DNA from: a virus
Direction: 5' to 3' (one strand)
Length of the DNA stretch: 34,983 bases
Virus record (IMG/VR): IMGVR_UViG_3300045135_002424
Span: 1 to 34,983 of that record
The notes below the pieces were generated by a model, which was not told the origin of the DNA, did not search any database, and saw only the letters and a program-made list of their open reading frames with translations. Shown here one piece after another: positions 6,948 to 17,034 of this stretch (its first letter is position 1; every line of letters starts with the position of its first letter). The translations under genes were made by a program, and so were the position numbers.

Positions 6948-7320
6948 GTCTTTGATTTTTTTCTTTAAATACTCTTATAGTATTCCAAAAAGCGAAGAAC
7001 ATAATTATAGCCCAACCTACGCGGCTACCATTAAACAATCCTTCTGCAATTAGATTTTCAACTGTCATTAACGCAATTATGGCTGCAATTTGCACGGCAA
7101 TTAATCGCATTCTAAGCGTACCGTTCCATACTACAGCCCATAACTGGAATGAACCAGCCGCAATACCACCTAAACAAAGTAATACTGAAGGGTGCTCGAA
7201 ATCAACCATCAGCGCTGCTGGCAATGCAAAAATATGGCACATTGCAATAAGCACTTCATTAGGTTCGCTATCGCTGTACCAAAACAGCTCTTTAATTTTC
7301 GCTAGTCCCTTAGTTTTCAT
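6940..7320 (-). CDS. multi-pass small membrane protein, candidate holin
   Basis: This 126-residue protein has about four hydrophobic segments: near residues 23-40 (VLIAMCHIFALPAAL), 45-65, 70-90 (RLIAVQIAAIIALMT) and 98-115 (VGWAIIMFFAFWNTI), ending in a basic tail. Small size, several membrane spans and its place directly before the coiled-coil and amidase genes fit a holin, but sequence families of holins are diverse and I do not recognise this one. Its leader contains two AATAAATA-type runs and no Shine-Dalgarno site. An unrelated inner-membrane function cannot be excluded. Confidence 0.55.
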   Translation of the reverse strand: MKTKGLAKIKELFWYSDSEPNEVLIAMCHIFALPAALMVDFEHPSVLLCLGGIAAGSFQLWAVVWNGTLRMRLIAVQIAAIIALMTVENLIAEGLFNGSRVGWAIIMFFAFWNTIRVFKEKNQRHG

Positions 7321-7339
7321 TATTACGTGATTTTATTAT

Positions 7340-10300
7340 TTATTTATTAAACAGTTCATTAATTAAATCTTCTTCGTCGGTAGTCTTTTTGTTTTCTTTA
7401 TTTTTGCGTCTAGTCTCTTTCGCTTTCTCTATACCTTCTTTTTTACGCTTTTCTTTACCGGCCGCTTTGATTGCATCACCCTCCTCATCAATAGCGCCAA
7501 CATCCCAAGTCTTCCAGCCCAACGCTAATGCTATACGCTGCCATGCCGAATTACGAGCATCCATTGCTTCGCCTATAGAATTTAATTCGTCAATAACACG
7601 ATCAAGTGGAACGTTAAGTGTACCTGATACAAGGCTTCCGCCGATTGACCACCCTGGCCCAAAGTCTGGACGACCATTAGTTGCTACATCAAATGGCCGC
7701 GCTTCTAGCTGATCTTTTTCAAACTTGTATGTTTGTATTGCCGAGTATATCTTTCTTAGCTTAGAGTTAATAGGTGGAGAAATACTAGTAGCCGCAATAA
7801 CAGTATAAGCATGGTCAGCTAAGAAGCCTTTTTCGTCTTGCTTCATGAACTCGTCTATAACATTTTTAACTGTAGATATTATAGCACCGTACATTCCACT
7901 ACCGCGCAATATTGTATCTAACATGCTATCCAGTACTCGCGCAACCTTAGCTTCCTCTTTAGCTGCATCTTTTTCCTCGTCATCGTCATCAAACCCTGGG
8001 ATCAATGCAAACAATGCACTTTGTAAGGCAGAGAAAATGAAGTTTTGCACAAACCCGTAATATGCAATCTTGCTTACGTTTGTTTTCCAATCCCCGCGAC
8101 CATTTATAAGGTCAAGACCGGCTTTTTTCATCAAACGAGTGTATTGCATAGGCGTGTTAGCAAAAGCAAACACCAAACGTCCTAAAACGCTTCTTTGTTG
8201 CTGTGATACAAGAGCTGGATCAGATGACTGCTGTGCTTCATCAGAAATCTTTGTAAAGTCTAGCCATGCTTTTTCCTCTGCCTGTTCTTTGCTTAGCCCT
8301 TTCTTTAAATAGCTGTTTACCCTATTGCGATAGAATGAAGCACCACCTGTGGCAATTGCAAAGCTATCCGCAATTTGAGTAGGTAAGAAACCTATCTTTA
8401 GCAAATATGCCAATACAGCACGAGGGTCACCTTTACTTCTGTTCGCGGCTTGTGCAAGTTCAGATTCACTAACATCTGTTTTCAACCCCGATCTACGTTC
8501 TTTAAGTTTATCCGAGTTAAATATCATTGCCCAGTCTGACCAAAATTGCTTTTGATTAGCAAACGCCGCTGCGGCCTTTATAGGGTTGTTATCCGACCAA
8601 TTAATAAAGTTTGTTGTAGAAAGCATCTGCAACAACGCTGAACGGCGGTTAAAGAACATGATAGCACCCGTAGAGCCGTTAATCCAGTTAATAAACTTGT
8701 TAACTGTTGCGTTGCTTCCGCTTACACGGTTTGTACCGTTTTTCATAGAATACAAAGCGTCTTCTATTGCCTCACGATGTGCTCTACCTTTAATAGCCTC
8801 AATCTTGTTGAGATTGTCTTCGGTAAAAATAGCATCTGCGTTTTCAATAAACTCTTGCAAGAACTTTTTACGACCAATTTTTTCAGTCATGCTGTTCAAG
8901 TCTGAAAGCACAGTCTGTGTTTGCCAGTATTCACCTGGCTCCATCCATTCGTCTCTTCTTGCTACTACAAGTAAAGAATCGGCGAACGCAACCATTTCCG
9001 GATTTTGCTTAATCGCATCTAATAATAGTTTTTTATCTCTTTTAGAAATACCGGGTACAGGCGTGCCTTGTCTGTCCCAAAGGTAAACACGTAGTGCCTG
9101 GTCGTATGTAAAGCCTGAATCACCAATCTTTTTATCAAGCATCTTATATTGATCCTTGAATATTTTGATTGTTGCTTTATAGTCTCTTTTAATTTGTTGG
9201 CGTACACGGTTAATAGCCTCAACACCTTTGAAGTAAGGGTTCATTAACTTGTCTTCAAACCATGCCATATCAGCATCACCTTGCTTACCTTTACCAGAGA
9301 AAGCATAATGTACCAAACCTCTAAAATCATCAGCACCAGGCGGAACAAAGAATTTAAATCTACCCTTCATCGCACCTCTGATCTCAGCTTGTACTTTAGA
9401 GAACACTTTAAACGATGCAACCCCTGAGCTTCCTTCTAGTATTTCGTTGAATTTAGCGCTTAGCCCTTTGCTGTATCTAGCCGGCCCTGTTTCAAGGTCT
9501 TTGTAAAGCTTATCTAAGAATGGCTTGGGCAATTCTTCACCCATTTTAAGCTCGTTCGTATTAAGCTCGTAGAATTTATCGCCAAACTCTTGCTTGTATA
9601 ATTTAGCGCTTTCTTGTACCGCGTCCCACGTGCGCTCTACAATCATATCCGGCAGTGCTCTTTCTAACCTAGCTTTGTTTCTAGCTATTGCTTCTGCTTT
9701 AGAAGTATTAGCAAATACAATTGAAACCTCGTAGCCGGCTTTGCGCAGGGCATTGATTTTTTTCATTGTAGCGTTATATGAAGCGCCGGTTCCGTCTACA
9801 ACCATGCTTTCACGGTTGGTCATATACTTTTCCATTTTCGCTTCCGCGGCTTTGCGGGCCGCCGCACCTAGCTTAGCTCTCATCGAGCGCTGCTCTTTAG
9901 TGTATTGCTGCTCATTTGCGGGTAAGCCAGCTTGTTCCTTCATTGGTTCTAATGCCAAATCTTGGTTTACAACCTTAAAGCCTCTTCGTCCTAACTTAAG
10001 CCCTTTTCCTACATTTGTTTTGCCAGCCCCTGGTCCGCCAACCATGAATACTGCTCTTGGCACAGATCTAGAAAACTTAGCACTACCCGTGTCTTCCATT
10101 TGAAGCATTAAATCAAGTGCGGCATTATCAGTAGCCATATTGCTAAATTCAGCCCATTTTTCACCGTATATAGTGCCTTTGTTTTCGCCACCAATTTTTT
10201 CCAATGCATACATGTTGTTCATGCCAAAGGTTGTAATATTAAAGTAACGAGACGGCGACATGTCAACGGTAGGGTCAAACTTAAGTGGCATTGTAGATTG

Positions 10301-13300
10301 AAACTGCAAATTAACGTTTGCGTCCATGTCTGTTGGTATAATAGCTACCGAGTAAGCATCTCTTAACGCGTTTAGGTCAACCTTAGATTTTTTATTCCAA
10401 AAGTGATTGGTCAACTGCAACATTATATAGTTAGTCGGTATAATGTGCTCATATCTTACCTCAGCATTTGTTTTGCCAACAAAATAGTATTCTACGTTTG
10501 CGGCAGCTTTAAGAAGACTAGCCATGTTGCTGTCAAGACTCTTCATTGTTGCCACCCACAATACAGGATTATTTTGAGCGCGCACAAAAGCTAAAAAGTC
10601 TGTTAGCGTTGCCCAAGCTTCCTGAGCCTGCTCTTTTCTTTCATCATATTCGTTGGCAAAATCCTCTTTAGTTTTTGGAACTTTTTTGCCATTAACGGTT
10701 TTATATGCTTTTTGCGTAGGTGGTGATTTAAACTCAACAAGCTCACCTTTATAAAACACTTTTGTGCCTTGGACTGTAACCCCTGGTATTAAAGCAATAT
10801 TATTTTGGTAATAATCTGTTTTATTAGCATAGTATTGTCCCCTTCCCTTGCCGATTTTAGTAGAAGTATAATTATGACCTCCCATCCATTTAAGGATTTT
10901 AACAAGACCAGCGGCACCTTCTTTTTCTACTAGCTGAGCGTTATACTCAAGCTCGACAGCTCTTCTTTCTTTTTGGATACTTTCAATATCCATCATAGCC
11001 TTAAAGCTGCCAAATATATCCTCTAATACAAGTCCAACCTCGGCAAGCAGGTTAGTTGAAGTCTCAGCCTGCTCGATACCGTTAACAACAAAGTTAGTAA
11101 AGTCAACAGCTCCAATTTGATCAGCTTTATCAATAAACTTAGCTACATGCTTGTGACCGTCTTTAGCTATTTTTCTCAACTGATCTTCGGTTAAAGATGT
11201 ATCGTTGTTATCTATGTATACTTTTATTAGCGCATTGCGCAAACGAGCTTCTGTTACACTTCCGTTGTTTCGCAGCATTGTTAACAGCTCTTCTTGATGC
11301 TTACGCAGCTGCTGTGCCTGCGCGGCTGTCATAGAGTATTTAACATTACCGCGCTCAATGTCTCTTGCTACTTCAGTTACATAGTTTGCCGCAAGCTCAA
11401 CGCCAAGTAGGTCTTGACGCATTTCATATGCTTTGCGGATTTCACTATTCTCGTCTTTAAGAGCTTCATTGATAATATCGAATGATATTTCTTCGGCCAT
11501 TGCTTTAGCTAAAGACTCTTTTCTACCGCGTATTAGCGAACCATCTTCGTTAAAGAAGTTTGACAAGAAGTCAGCATCGGACATTCTTGTGGCTGCATTA
11601 GGCATACGGCGCACAAGTTCAGCACCTGATGTTCTACCGGCGTTGTCCGTAGATACGCTTTCGCGATCGATTTTTTTGCCTTTCCAGTTGCTAGTCCACT
11701 GTCCATCTACTTTTTTCTGAACAGCGTTAGGCATTGCGGTCATCAACCATGTGGTGGTCATGTTCTCTAATATTGCAGCCTTATTCCTTAATAAGAATTT
11801 ACGCAATTGCCCATCTTTCAAACCGCCCATTTCTTTTTTCAAATCAATGTCAGCTTGCTTACCCATGGTCTTACGCAGCTCAGCAATATATGGCTTTACA
11901 GTAACATTCTTAGATACCGATTCGTCCATGCGCTTTTTCATTACACGCACGGTTGATAATACTTTCTTTTGAACGTTTTCTAAAGTTTCTTTACTTAGTA
12001 CACGACGTTGTATTAGGTTTTTATATGTAGGCGCCTCTTTCTTAGACTCGGTAGGAGCTTGATCAAACTCTTGTGTTTCTGTAGTTTCTTTTTCAAGTAC
12101 CTCAAGCGCATTTGTTGAAAGCTGATTAAGGTACATTGGAGAAGCACTATTTCTGTCTTTCTTAAGTACATCTAGAATGGTAAACCTAACAAGACCGTTA
12201 ATATAGCCATATAAGGTTCCCTTGCCGTTCCAGGGGCTCTTTCTTAATCTTTCTAACGTACCAACAAGCACCTCAGAAATAAAGTCCATTTTGGAGTCCG
12301 AATCGAATCTAGCAGCAAGGTTGTTTACTTGTGCTTCAATAATGCCGTAAAGCTCGCCTTCAACCATGCGGTTTCCAATTGCTTGCTCCGGTGTTAACTT
12401 GCCAAACGCTTCTTTTATTTTATCAAGTCTAGCTACAGATCTACTTTTTCTTTTTCTGTTATCCGGCTCGTTATCTTCTTCATAAGCTTTACCAAATAGG
12501 TTTAAAAGCTCAGATGTTTTAGCACCTCTATTTCGATTAGCATATCTAGCTATGAAAGCATATGTTTGTCGCCCGTCTTTAAGGCTTAGTCTGTCAGTCT
12601 TAGATGCTCTATTAAAAAGATCGTTAAAGAAAGTTTTCAAGCGCATCATGGTGGGCATGTCTAATTTACCACCTTCCGAAATATAGTCGGACAATGCGTT
12701 CATCGCCTCTTCGTAATAAGCCCCATCACCTTGATACGAGGTTTCCAGCCTAGCCATTACATAAGCGTGTGCTTCAGGAGAGTTTTGCTCCATCCATTCA
12801 AGAAGCTTTTTTCCCGCGGCGTTTTCATTACCCTTGCCTAATCTATTTGTAGATATAGCGTGCAACAGCTCATGTGAGTATACACCGATTCGACCGTTCA
12901 ATGCAGCCGCATCGGCGTTTACATATATTTTGCCGTTAACATATTGAGCCTCGCTTTCTTTGCCAAATTTAGCGGTATATTCAGCATCTGTCATTTCTAC
13001 AAAAGAAATGTTCATGCCCATTGCCTTAGCTAATTCCTGGGCACTTTTTTTGTCTTTCGCTATTTGGTTCGTGTTTTCCGATGCGTAAAACTGTATGGCG
13101 GCTTCATTTTCAATAGCTTCCTTAGTAAGCTCCGCGCCGCGCTGTTCTAGTACTGCCGCTGCCTTTTTCTTGTAATTATTTTTTGCAACTTCGCTCAGGT
13201 TTTTAAATCTACGTGCAGAATTAATAAATTTAGCATCCGCTTGATTTTGCAACATAACCTCTAAAGCTGCTCTTCCTGCAAAACCAACTTGTGTAGCTGC

Positions 13301-15709
13301 ATTTTGTAATATAGGATCAGCACCCCGCATATTGCCGCCTATAATAGCGTCTCTTTCTTCAGCAAGCTTATTAAATTCAGCTTCCATTTCTTTTATAGCG
13401 GCCATCATACCCGCTCCTTGCGCACGTCCAGAGCGAGCGGCCTTCATTAGGCGCTCGTTAAGGCGGCGCATGCGCACATTTCTTTTGCCAATTTCAATAG
13501 CATCCTCCGCAGTAAGGGTAGATCCAACTCTACCGACCGCTGCCATTTTAGCAAAATCAGCCTCAGACTGTATTTCCTCAACAAGCGTTGCTACCTCCTG
13601 CGTCATTGGCATTTGGTTTAGCCTTGGATCAAATATATTGTTAAGGTCTTTAAGGCCGGTAAGCTCCTGCAGTTTTTTAACTTTATTTGCGTAGTCTCTT
13701 TGCTCTTTAGCGGTCATTAGCTCAAACGCCATCATATCATAAGCCGCCGGGGCAGAACCTTTTATTTCCATCGCACCCCCTACAAGCGCACCGCCGTATA
13801 TAGCTTCGCCTACACCTTCAAAAATATTATTGTTTTCTCCTAGTATAAGGTTTTTAGAAACATTGTTAACAAATTCTGTAGCTCCTTCAGAAAGACCTTC
13901 TTGAACCATTGACTTACCTATAGCAACATGTATTTTAGGCTTTAATGGGTTAACTGCTCTATTTACACCTTTAACAATAAAGTATTTTGAAGCTCCTTCA
14001 AATGCTACCTCGGCAATGCCCGATACAACTTGTCTTCCAAGTTTTTGAGAATCCGTTAAATTTAAAATTCTTTCTTGGTCTTTAATTTCCTCCTTTAAAA
14101 GCGAAAGAGAATAAGGGTCTAACTCGTCCTCGCCACTTTCGTGTTTTTCTAATCTTAACAAATTAGCCTCAAGCCCTTTTGCAGCGTAGTAGTCGTTCTT
14201 TAAGTTTTCTATTCGAGCACCCCCGTAGCCGCTTGCAAAAAACAAAGGCATCGCCGCCGCCCCTGTATATGCCATTGCCACCGATGGCGCAGCTTGTACA
14301 ACAGTCCTAGCTGCAAAATTAGTAAAGTCTCCAATGCTGTTAAAGGACTGGTCCATGGTAGGACCCTGAGCTAGCATTTCTCTAGCTATATCTGTTTCTA
14401 TAGAGCGTTCTAAAAGCTTTTGATCGTGTCTTTCACCTACATACGCTGCCAATGCTTTTCTTTGGTCTGGAGTAAGACTAGATAATACCCCGCCAACACC
14501 CTGTAGACCCATTCCTTGCCCACTCTCTATTGAAGAAACTACAACGTCGCCTATAAAGCCTTCTAGGCTATTAATAGTCTCTCGACCAGCTACACCTAAC
14601 AAACCAAGCAAAGAATAATCTTTGTTAAAATCTTTAATAGCCGCTAATAAATCCTTTGTTTGCTTTGAGTCAACGGATTCTATAAAGTCTTCAAATTCGT
14701 CTTTGGTTGTATTGTATTCTAGTATCCTGGCTTGTATTGCATCGTAACCCTCTTGTGTTGGATTTATTTTAAAAGCTTCAATTTGATTATTAATATCGTC
14801 AACCATAGCGTTAATTGAAGCCGCTTCTTTTTCAGAATTTTTTATTCTGTAATCAAGCTCAGCACCTTTTTTACTTACGAGCGCTTTAACTATTTCTTGC
14901 TGCTCACCGTCAAGACTTGTTACGTAATTTTCACCAGCTAAATTAAGGTCTGCAGCCTGTCTTTCTAATCTTTGCGTTTCAATTTCTTCATCTGTTGGTG
15001 CAAAAACGCCTGTTTCTTTCCACTCCTCGTATTTTTGACGAAAATAATCGCCGCGTTTGTCTAAAAGATCTTCCGCATTAAGCTTGGCTTTTCCAGGGCC
15101 GTCTTGTAGTTCCTCTATTCTTTGGAACTCTTTTAATGTGTTGCTTGTATAATCCTCTTCCCAGGTATCTTCATCAATTCTAACAGCATCTCTAGCGTTG
15201 TAATATCCCTGTAATACCTCTGTGTTTTCAGCCTCCATCTGATTAGCATAGTTCAGATCACCATTTTCAGTAATGAAGTCATTAAACATTTTTAATGCAT
15301 TATCTCTAAAGCTTTTTGAACCTATAAAAGATCCGGTTCTTTTTCCGCTTTTTGATCGTAAATCAATCGCGTCTAACCCTGGGAATGCTTCGTCAATTTC
15401 AATACCGATAGCAGCCATTCTAGACTGCAAGCGAGCTTTTACTTCTTCTTCGCTTCCTTCTAGATCTTCTGGCGTTAAAAGATACGCTTCAATTCCGGGT
15501 GACCCCAAAGAAGTACCGCCCGAACTGGATTCCCCAGCGGGCGTTTGGTTTGAGCTCGCCGATGGGGTCGTTCCCGCCGAGCCGTTCTGCTTTCCCTCTT
15601 TAAGAGTAAAGCCGTTATTTTTAGCAAGCTCTTCAACCGAAATGCCTTCGATTTCGGCCCATTCTTGCATATATTGCAAGCTAAAATCTTCAGTACCGTC
15701 AGTGTACAT
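7340..15709 (-). CDS. giant polyvalent ejection protein with metalloprotease motif and zeta-toxin-like kinase domain
   Basis: At 2789 residues, this is almost a quarter of the window. Features in order: a Ser/Gly-rich linker (about 43-70); helical, partly hydrophobic regions (about 370-690), including a possible membrane segment near 465-500; HELLH (946-950), the zinc site of gluzincin proteases, with acidic residues downstream; a helical segment at about 1128-1186 resembling sigma-factor region 2; and MVGGPGAGKT (1889-1898), a Walker A followed by a zeta-toxin-like domain to about 2000 (NQD, VVDGTG, LRKAGYEV, RNKARLERALP). Near 2550-2580 a hydrophobic stretch ends in DDDDEE, and the C-terminus is basic. 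Giant multi-domain phage proteins of this kind are thought to be carried in the virion and injected. It directly follows two probable internal virion proteins, which supports this. Domain activities are inferred from motifs. Confidence 0.85.
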   Translation of the reverse strand: MYTDGTEDFSLQYMQEWAEIEGISVEELAKNNGFTLKEGKQNGSAGTTPSASSNQTPAGESSSGGTSLGSPGIEAYLLTPEDLEGSEEEVKARLQSRMAAIGIEIDEAFPGLDAIDLRSKSGKRTGSFIGSKSFRDNALKMFNDFITENGDLNYANQMEAENTEVLQGYYNARDAVRIDEDTWEEDYTSNTLKEFQRIEELQDGPGKAKLNAEDLLDKRGDYFRQKYEEWKETGVFAPTDEEIETQRLERQAADLNLAGENYVTSLDGEQQEIVKALVSKKGAELDYRIKNSEKEAASINAMVDDINNQIEAFKINPTQEGYDAIQARILEYNTTKDEFEDFIESVDSKQTKDLLAAIKDFNKDYSLLGLLGVAGRETINSLEGFIGDVVVSSIESGQGMGLQGVGGVLSSLTPDQRKALAAYVGERHDQKLLERSIETDIAREMLAQGPTMDQSFNSIGDFTNFAARTVVQAAPSVAMAYTGAAAMPLFFASGYGGARIENLKNDYYAAKGLEANLLRLEKHESGEDELDPYSLSLLKEEIKDQERILNLTDSQKLGRQVVSGIAEVAFEGASKYFIVKGVNRAVNPLKPKIHVAIGKSMVQEGLSEGATEFVNNVSKNLILGENNNIFEGVGEAIYGGALVGGAMEIKGSAPAAYDMMAFELMTAKEQRDYANKVKKLQELTGLKDLNNIFDPRLNQMPMTQEVATLVEEIQSEADFAKMAAVGRVGSTLTAEDAIEIGKRNVRMRRLNERLMKAARSGRAQGAGMMAAIKEMEAEFNKLAEERDAIIGGNMRGADPILQNAATQVGFAGRAALEVMLQNQADAKFINSARRFKNLSEVAKNNYKKKAAAVLEQRGAELTKEAIENEAAIQFYASENTNQIAKDKKSAQELAKAMGMNISFVEMTDAEYTAKFGKESEAQYVNGKIYVNADAAALNGRIGVYSHELLHAISTNRLGKGNENAAGKKLLEWMEQNSPEAHAYVMARLETSYQGDGAYYEEAMNALSDYISEGGKLDMPTMMRLKTFFNDLFNRASKTDRLSLKDGRQTYAFIARYANRNRGAKTSELLNLFGKAYEEDNEPDNRKRKSRSVARLDKIKEAFGKLTPEQAIGNRMVEGELYGIIEAQVNNLAARFDSDSKMDFISEVLVGTLERLRKSPWNGKGTLYGYINGLVRFTILDVLKKDRNSASPMYLNQLSTNALEVLEKETTETQEFDQAPTESKKEAPTYKNLIQRRVLSKETLENVQKKVLSTVRVMKKRMDESVSKNVTVKPYIAELRKTMGKQADIDLKKEMGGLKDGQLRKFLLRNKAAILENMTTTWLMTAMPNAVQKKVDGQWTSNWKGKKIDRESVSTDNAGRTSGAELVRRMPNAATRMSDADFLSNFFNEDGSLIRGRKESLAKAMAEEISFDIINEALKDENSEIRKAYEMRQDLLGVELAANYVTEVARDIERGNVKYSMTAAQAQQLRKHQEELLTMLRNNGSVTEARLRNALIKVYIDNNDTSLTEDQLRKIAKDGHKHVAKFIDKADQIGAVDFTNFVVNGIEQAETSTNLLAEVGLVLEDIFGSFKAMMDIESIQKERRAVELEYNAQLVEKEGAAGLVKILKWMGGHNYTSTKIGKGRGQYYANKTDYYQNNIALIPGVTVQGTKVFYKGELVEFKSPPTQKAYKTVNGKKVPKTKEDFANEYDERKEQAQEAWATLTDFLAFVRAQNNPVLWVATMKSLDSNMASLLKAAANVEYYFVGKTNAEVRYEHIIPTNYIMLQLTNHFWNKKSKVDLNALRDAYSVAIIPTDMDANVNLQFQSTMPLKFDPTVDMSPSRYFNITTFGMNNMYALEKIGGENKGTIYGEKWAEFSNMATDNAALDLMLQMEDTGSAKFSRSVPRAVFMVGGPGAGKTNVGKGLKLGRRGFKVVNQDLALEPMKEQAGLPANEQQYTKEQRSMRAKLGAAARKAAEAKMEKYMTNRESMVVDGTGASYNATMKKINALRKAGYEVSIVFANTSKAEAIARNKARLERALPDMIVERTWDAVQESAKLYKQEFGDKFYELNTNELKMGEELPKPFLDKLYKDLETGPARYSKGLSAKFNEILEGSSGVASFKVFSKVQAEIRGAMKGRFKFFVPPGADDFRGLVHYAFSGKGKQGDADMAWFEDKLMNPYFKGVEAINRVRQQIKRDYKATIKIFKDQYKMLDKKIGDSGFTYDQALRVYLWDRQGTPVPGISKRDKKLLLDAIKQNPEMVAFADSLLVVARRDEWMEPGEYWQTQTVLSDLNSMTEKIGRKKFLQEFIENADAIFTEDNLNKIEAIKGRAHREAIEDALYSMKNGTNRVSGSNATVNKFINWINGSTGAIMFFNRRSALLQMLSTTNFINWSDNNPIKAAAAFANQKQFWSDWAMIFNSDKLKERRSGLKTDVSESELAQAANRSKGDPRAVLAYLLKIGFLPTQIADSFAIATGGASFYRNRVNSYLKKGLSKEQAEEKAWLDFTKISDEAQQSSDPALVSQQQRSVLGRLVFAFANTPMQYTRLMKKAGLDLINGRGDWKTNVSKIAYYGFVQNFIFSALQSALFALIPGFDDDDEEKDAAKEEAKVARVLDSMLDTILRGSGMYGAIISTVKNVIDEFMKQDEKGFLADHAYTVIAATSISPPINSKLRKIYSAIQTYKFEKDQLEARPFDVATNGRPDFGPGWSIGGSLVSGTLNVPLDRVIDELNSIGEAMDARNSAWQRIALALGWKTWDVGAIDEEGDAIKAAGKEKRKKEGIEKAKETRRKNKENKKTTDEEDLINELFNK

Positions 15710-15724
15710 ATATTAAATTTTTAT

Positions 15725-17029
15725 TTATTTTTGGCCAGTAGCATTTGCGTACCAATCTCTAGAGTCTTCTATAGCGTTTACACCTCCATCAGCATTGCGC
15801 TGAGGTTTAAATGTGCCGCTTGATCCGCTTCTTGCAAAAACAACCCATTTACCCGGTGCATTTGAGCCGGCTGGGTTTGGTACATATCTAAGCTGAACAT
15901 TAGCTTTGCCCGGTACATTAACAATTGTATTTTCGGTATTGCCGCTAGATGCAGCCCACTCAATCTCACGCATTTGCAAATAAGCTGCGTCGAGGTCATC
16001 TGAGTTTTTAAACACTCCGCCGGTACCGTCATATATATTTTCGTTAGAAGCACCTCCGCCGCCGCCGCTTCCACCTCTTCCACCACGGCCACCACGACCG
16101 CCTCTTGGAGATGTTCTTTGTCGTTCTTTTTCAGCAAAGCCTTCATCAGCGACCTGAATAAGCGCGTCCATAATGGCGTCTTTTACCTGCATACGTGTAC
16201 CAGCCACGTCATTCGGATCGTAAGCGATATTGCTAAGGTCAATACCATGCCCTGCAAAATCGCCGGATAATATAGACTTAATGCTTCTAGGGTCTGCAAG
16301 CATAGCTTCTACTTGCGTGCCTAATAACTGTATTTTAGTGCTATTGAGCTTTTGACCGCTAGTGTAAAGCTGGTTTGTAGTTTCAAGCAATGCATTCATG
16401 GTTTTGTAGTCCTTTAGCATTGGCTCTTTATAGTCCTTATATAATTGCGTTTGGCCGTTAACTTCAAATTGAAGATGACCACCCTTGCCTACAGAAAACA
16501 TTGCAGGCACCTCAGGATCTAATCCGTATAACGATGCTGCCATTTGAATCTCATCGCCGCTTGCGGCGTTAGAATACAAATCAGCTTGATGCGTTTCTGC
16601 ATAACCGTTTTTGGCTTCTCTATATGTTTTAAGTTCTTCAGCTAAAGTAACAAAACTACGATTAACACCGTTCATGATGTCTACGTAGTATTGGTATTCA
16701 GGAGATGAAGCATCGTCGATTTTAGCAATTTCATTAGCAGCGTGAGCGTAAGCGCTTCGCTCAGACATTAAAAATCCACGCAGTGCATTTTCCTGTTCCG
16801 CTGTTAGCCCGTCTAAATCAACATTAGACTTCATATTTTCTATGTAGCCGTTTACTCTAGATTTAGTAGCCTCCTTGCGCTCTTTTTCTTTTATATAAAA
16901 GTTTTCGCCCTGCCCTGGATTTGCGGATTTAATGGCTTCCGCGTAGTTAACAAAGCCTTGTGACTTTGCTACTAAGCCTGCACCTTGTATTAAGGACGCT
17001 GAAGCGGATTGTCGTTGTCTTTTAGCCAT
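15725..17029 (-). CDS. probable internal virion (ejection) protein with an RGG-repeat linker
   Basis: This 434-residue protein is mostly helical and polar in residues 1-300, with no recognised enzyme motif. Residues 309-326 are a run of RGG units passing into poly-Gly, unusual in phages and similar to RNA- or DNA-binding RGG boxes. The C-terminal 105 residues form a separate part, probably beta-rich (IVNVPGKANVQLRYVP, GKWVVFARSG). It lies between the 219-residue Ala/Gln-rich protein and the 2789-residue protein, the same three-gene order as the gp14-gp15-gp16 ejection proteins of T7, so a role in the DNA-ejection apparatus is inferred from position. No direct similarity to gp15 can be claimed. 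Confidence 0.6.
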   Translation of the reverse strand: MAKRQRQSASASLIQGAGLVAKSQGFVNYAEAIKSANPGQGENFYIKEKERKEATKSRVNGYIENMKSNVDLDGLTAEQENALRGFLMSERSAYAHAANEIAKIDDASSPEYQYYVDIMNGVNRSFVTLAEELKTYREAKNGYAETHQADLYSNAASGDEIQMAASLYGLDPEVPAMFSVGKGGHLQFEVNGQTQLYKDYKEPMLKDYKTMNALLETTNQLYTSGQKLNSTKIQLLGTQVEAMLADPRSIKSILSGDFAGHGIDLSNIAYDPNDVAGTRMQVKDAIMDALIQVADEGFAEKERQRTSPRGGRGGRGGRGGSGGGGGASNENIYDGTGGVFKNSDDLDAAYLQMREIEWAASSGNTENTIVNVPGKANVQLRYVPNPAGSNAPGKWVVFARSGSSGTFKPQRNADGGVNAIEDSRDWYANATGQK

Positions 17030-17034
17030 GTTAT

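Noticed and set aside
10430-10470. HNH-like EHIIPTNY motif in the giant protein
   Set aside because: A single EH-x-IP pattern without the following Asn/His residues of an HNH nuclease is too weak; it may simply be a conserved feature of large phage proteins.
13332-13694. Plus-strand Ser/Leu-rich frame inside the giant gene
   Set aside because: It is antisense to the intact 2789-codon frame, with biased composition and no start signal.
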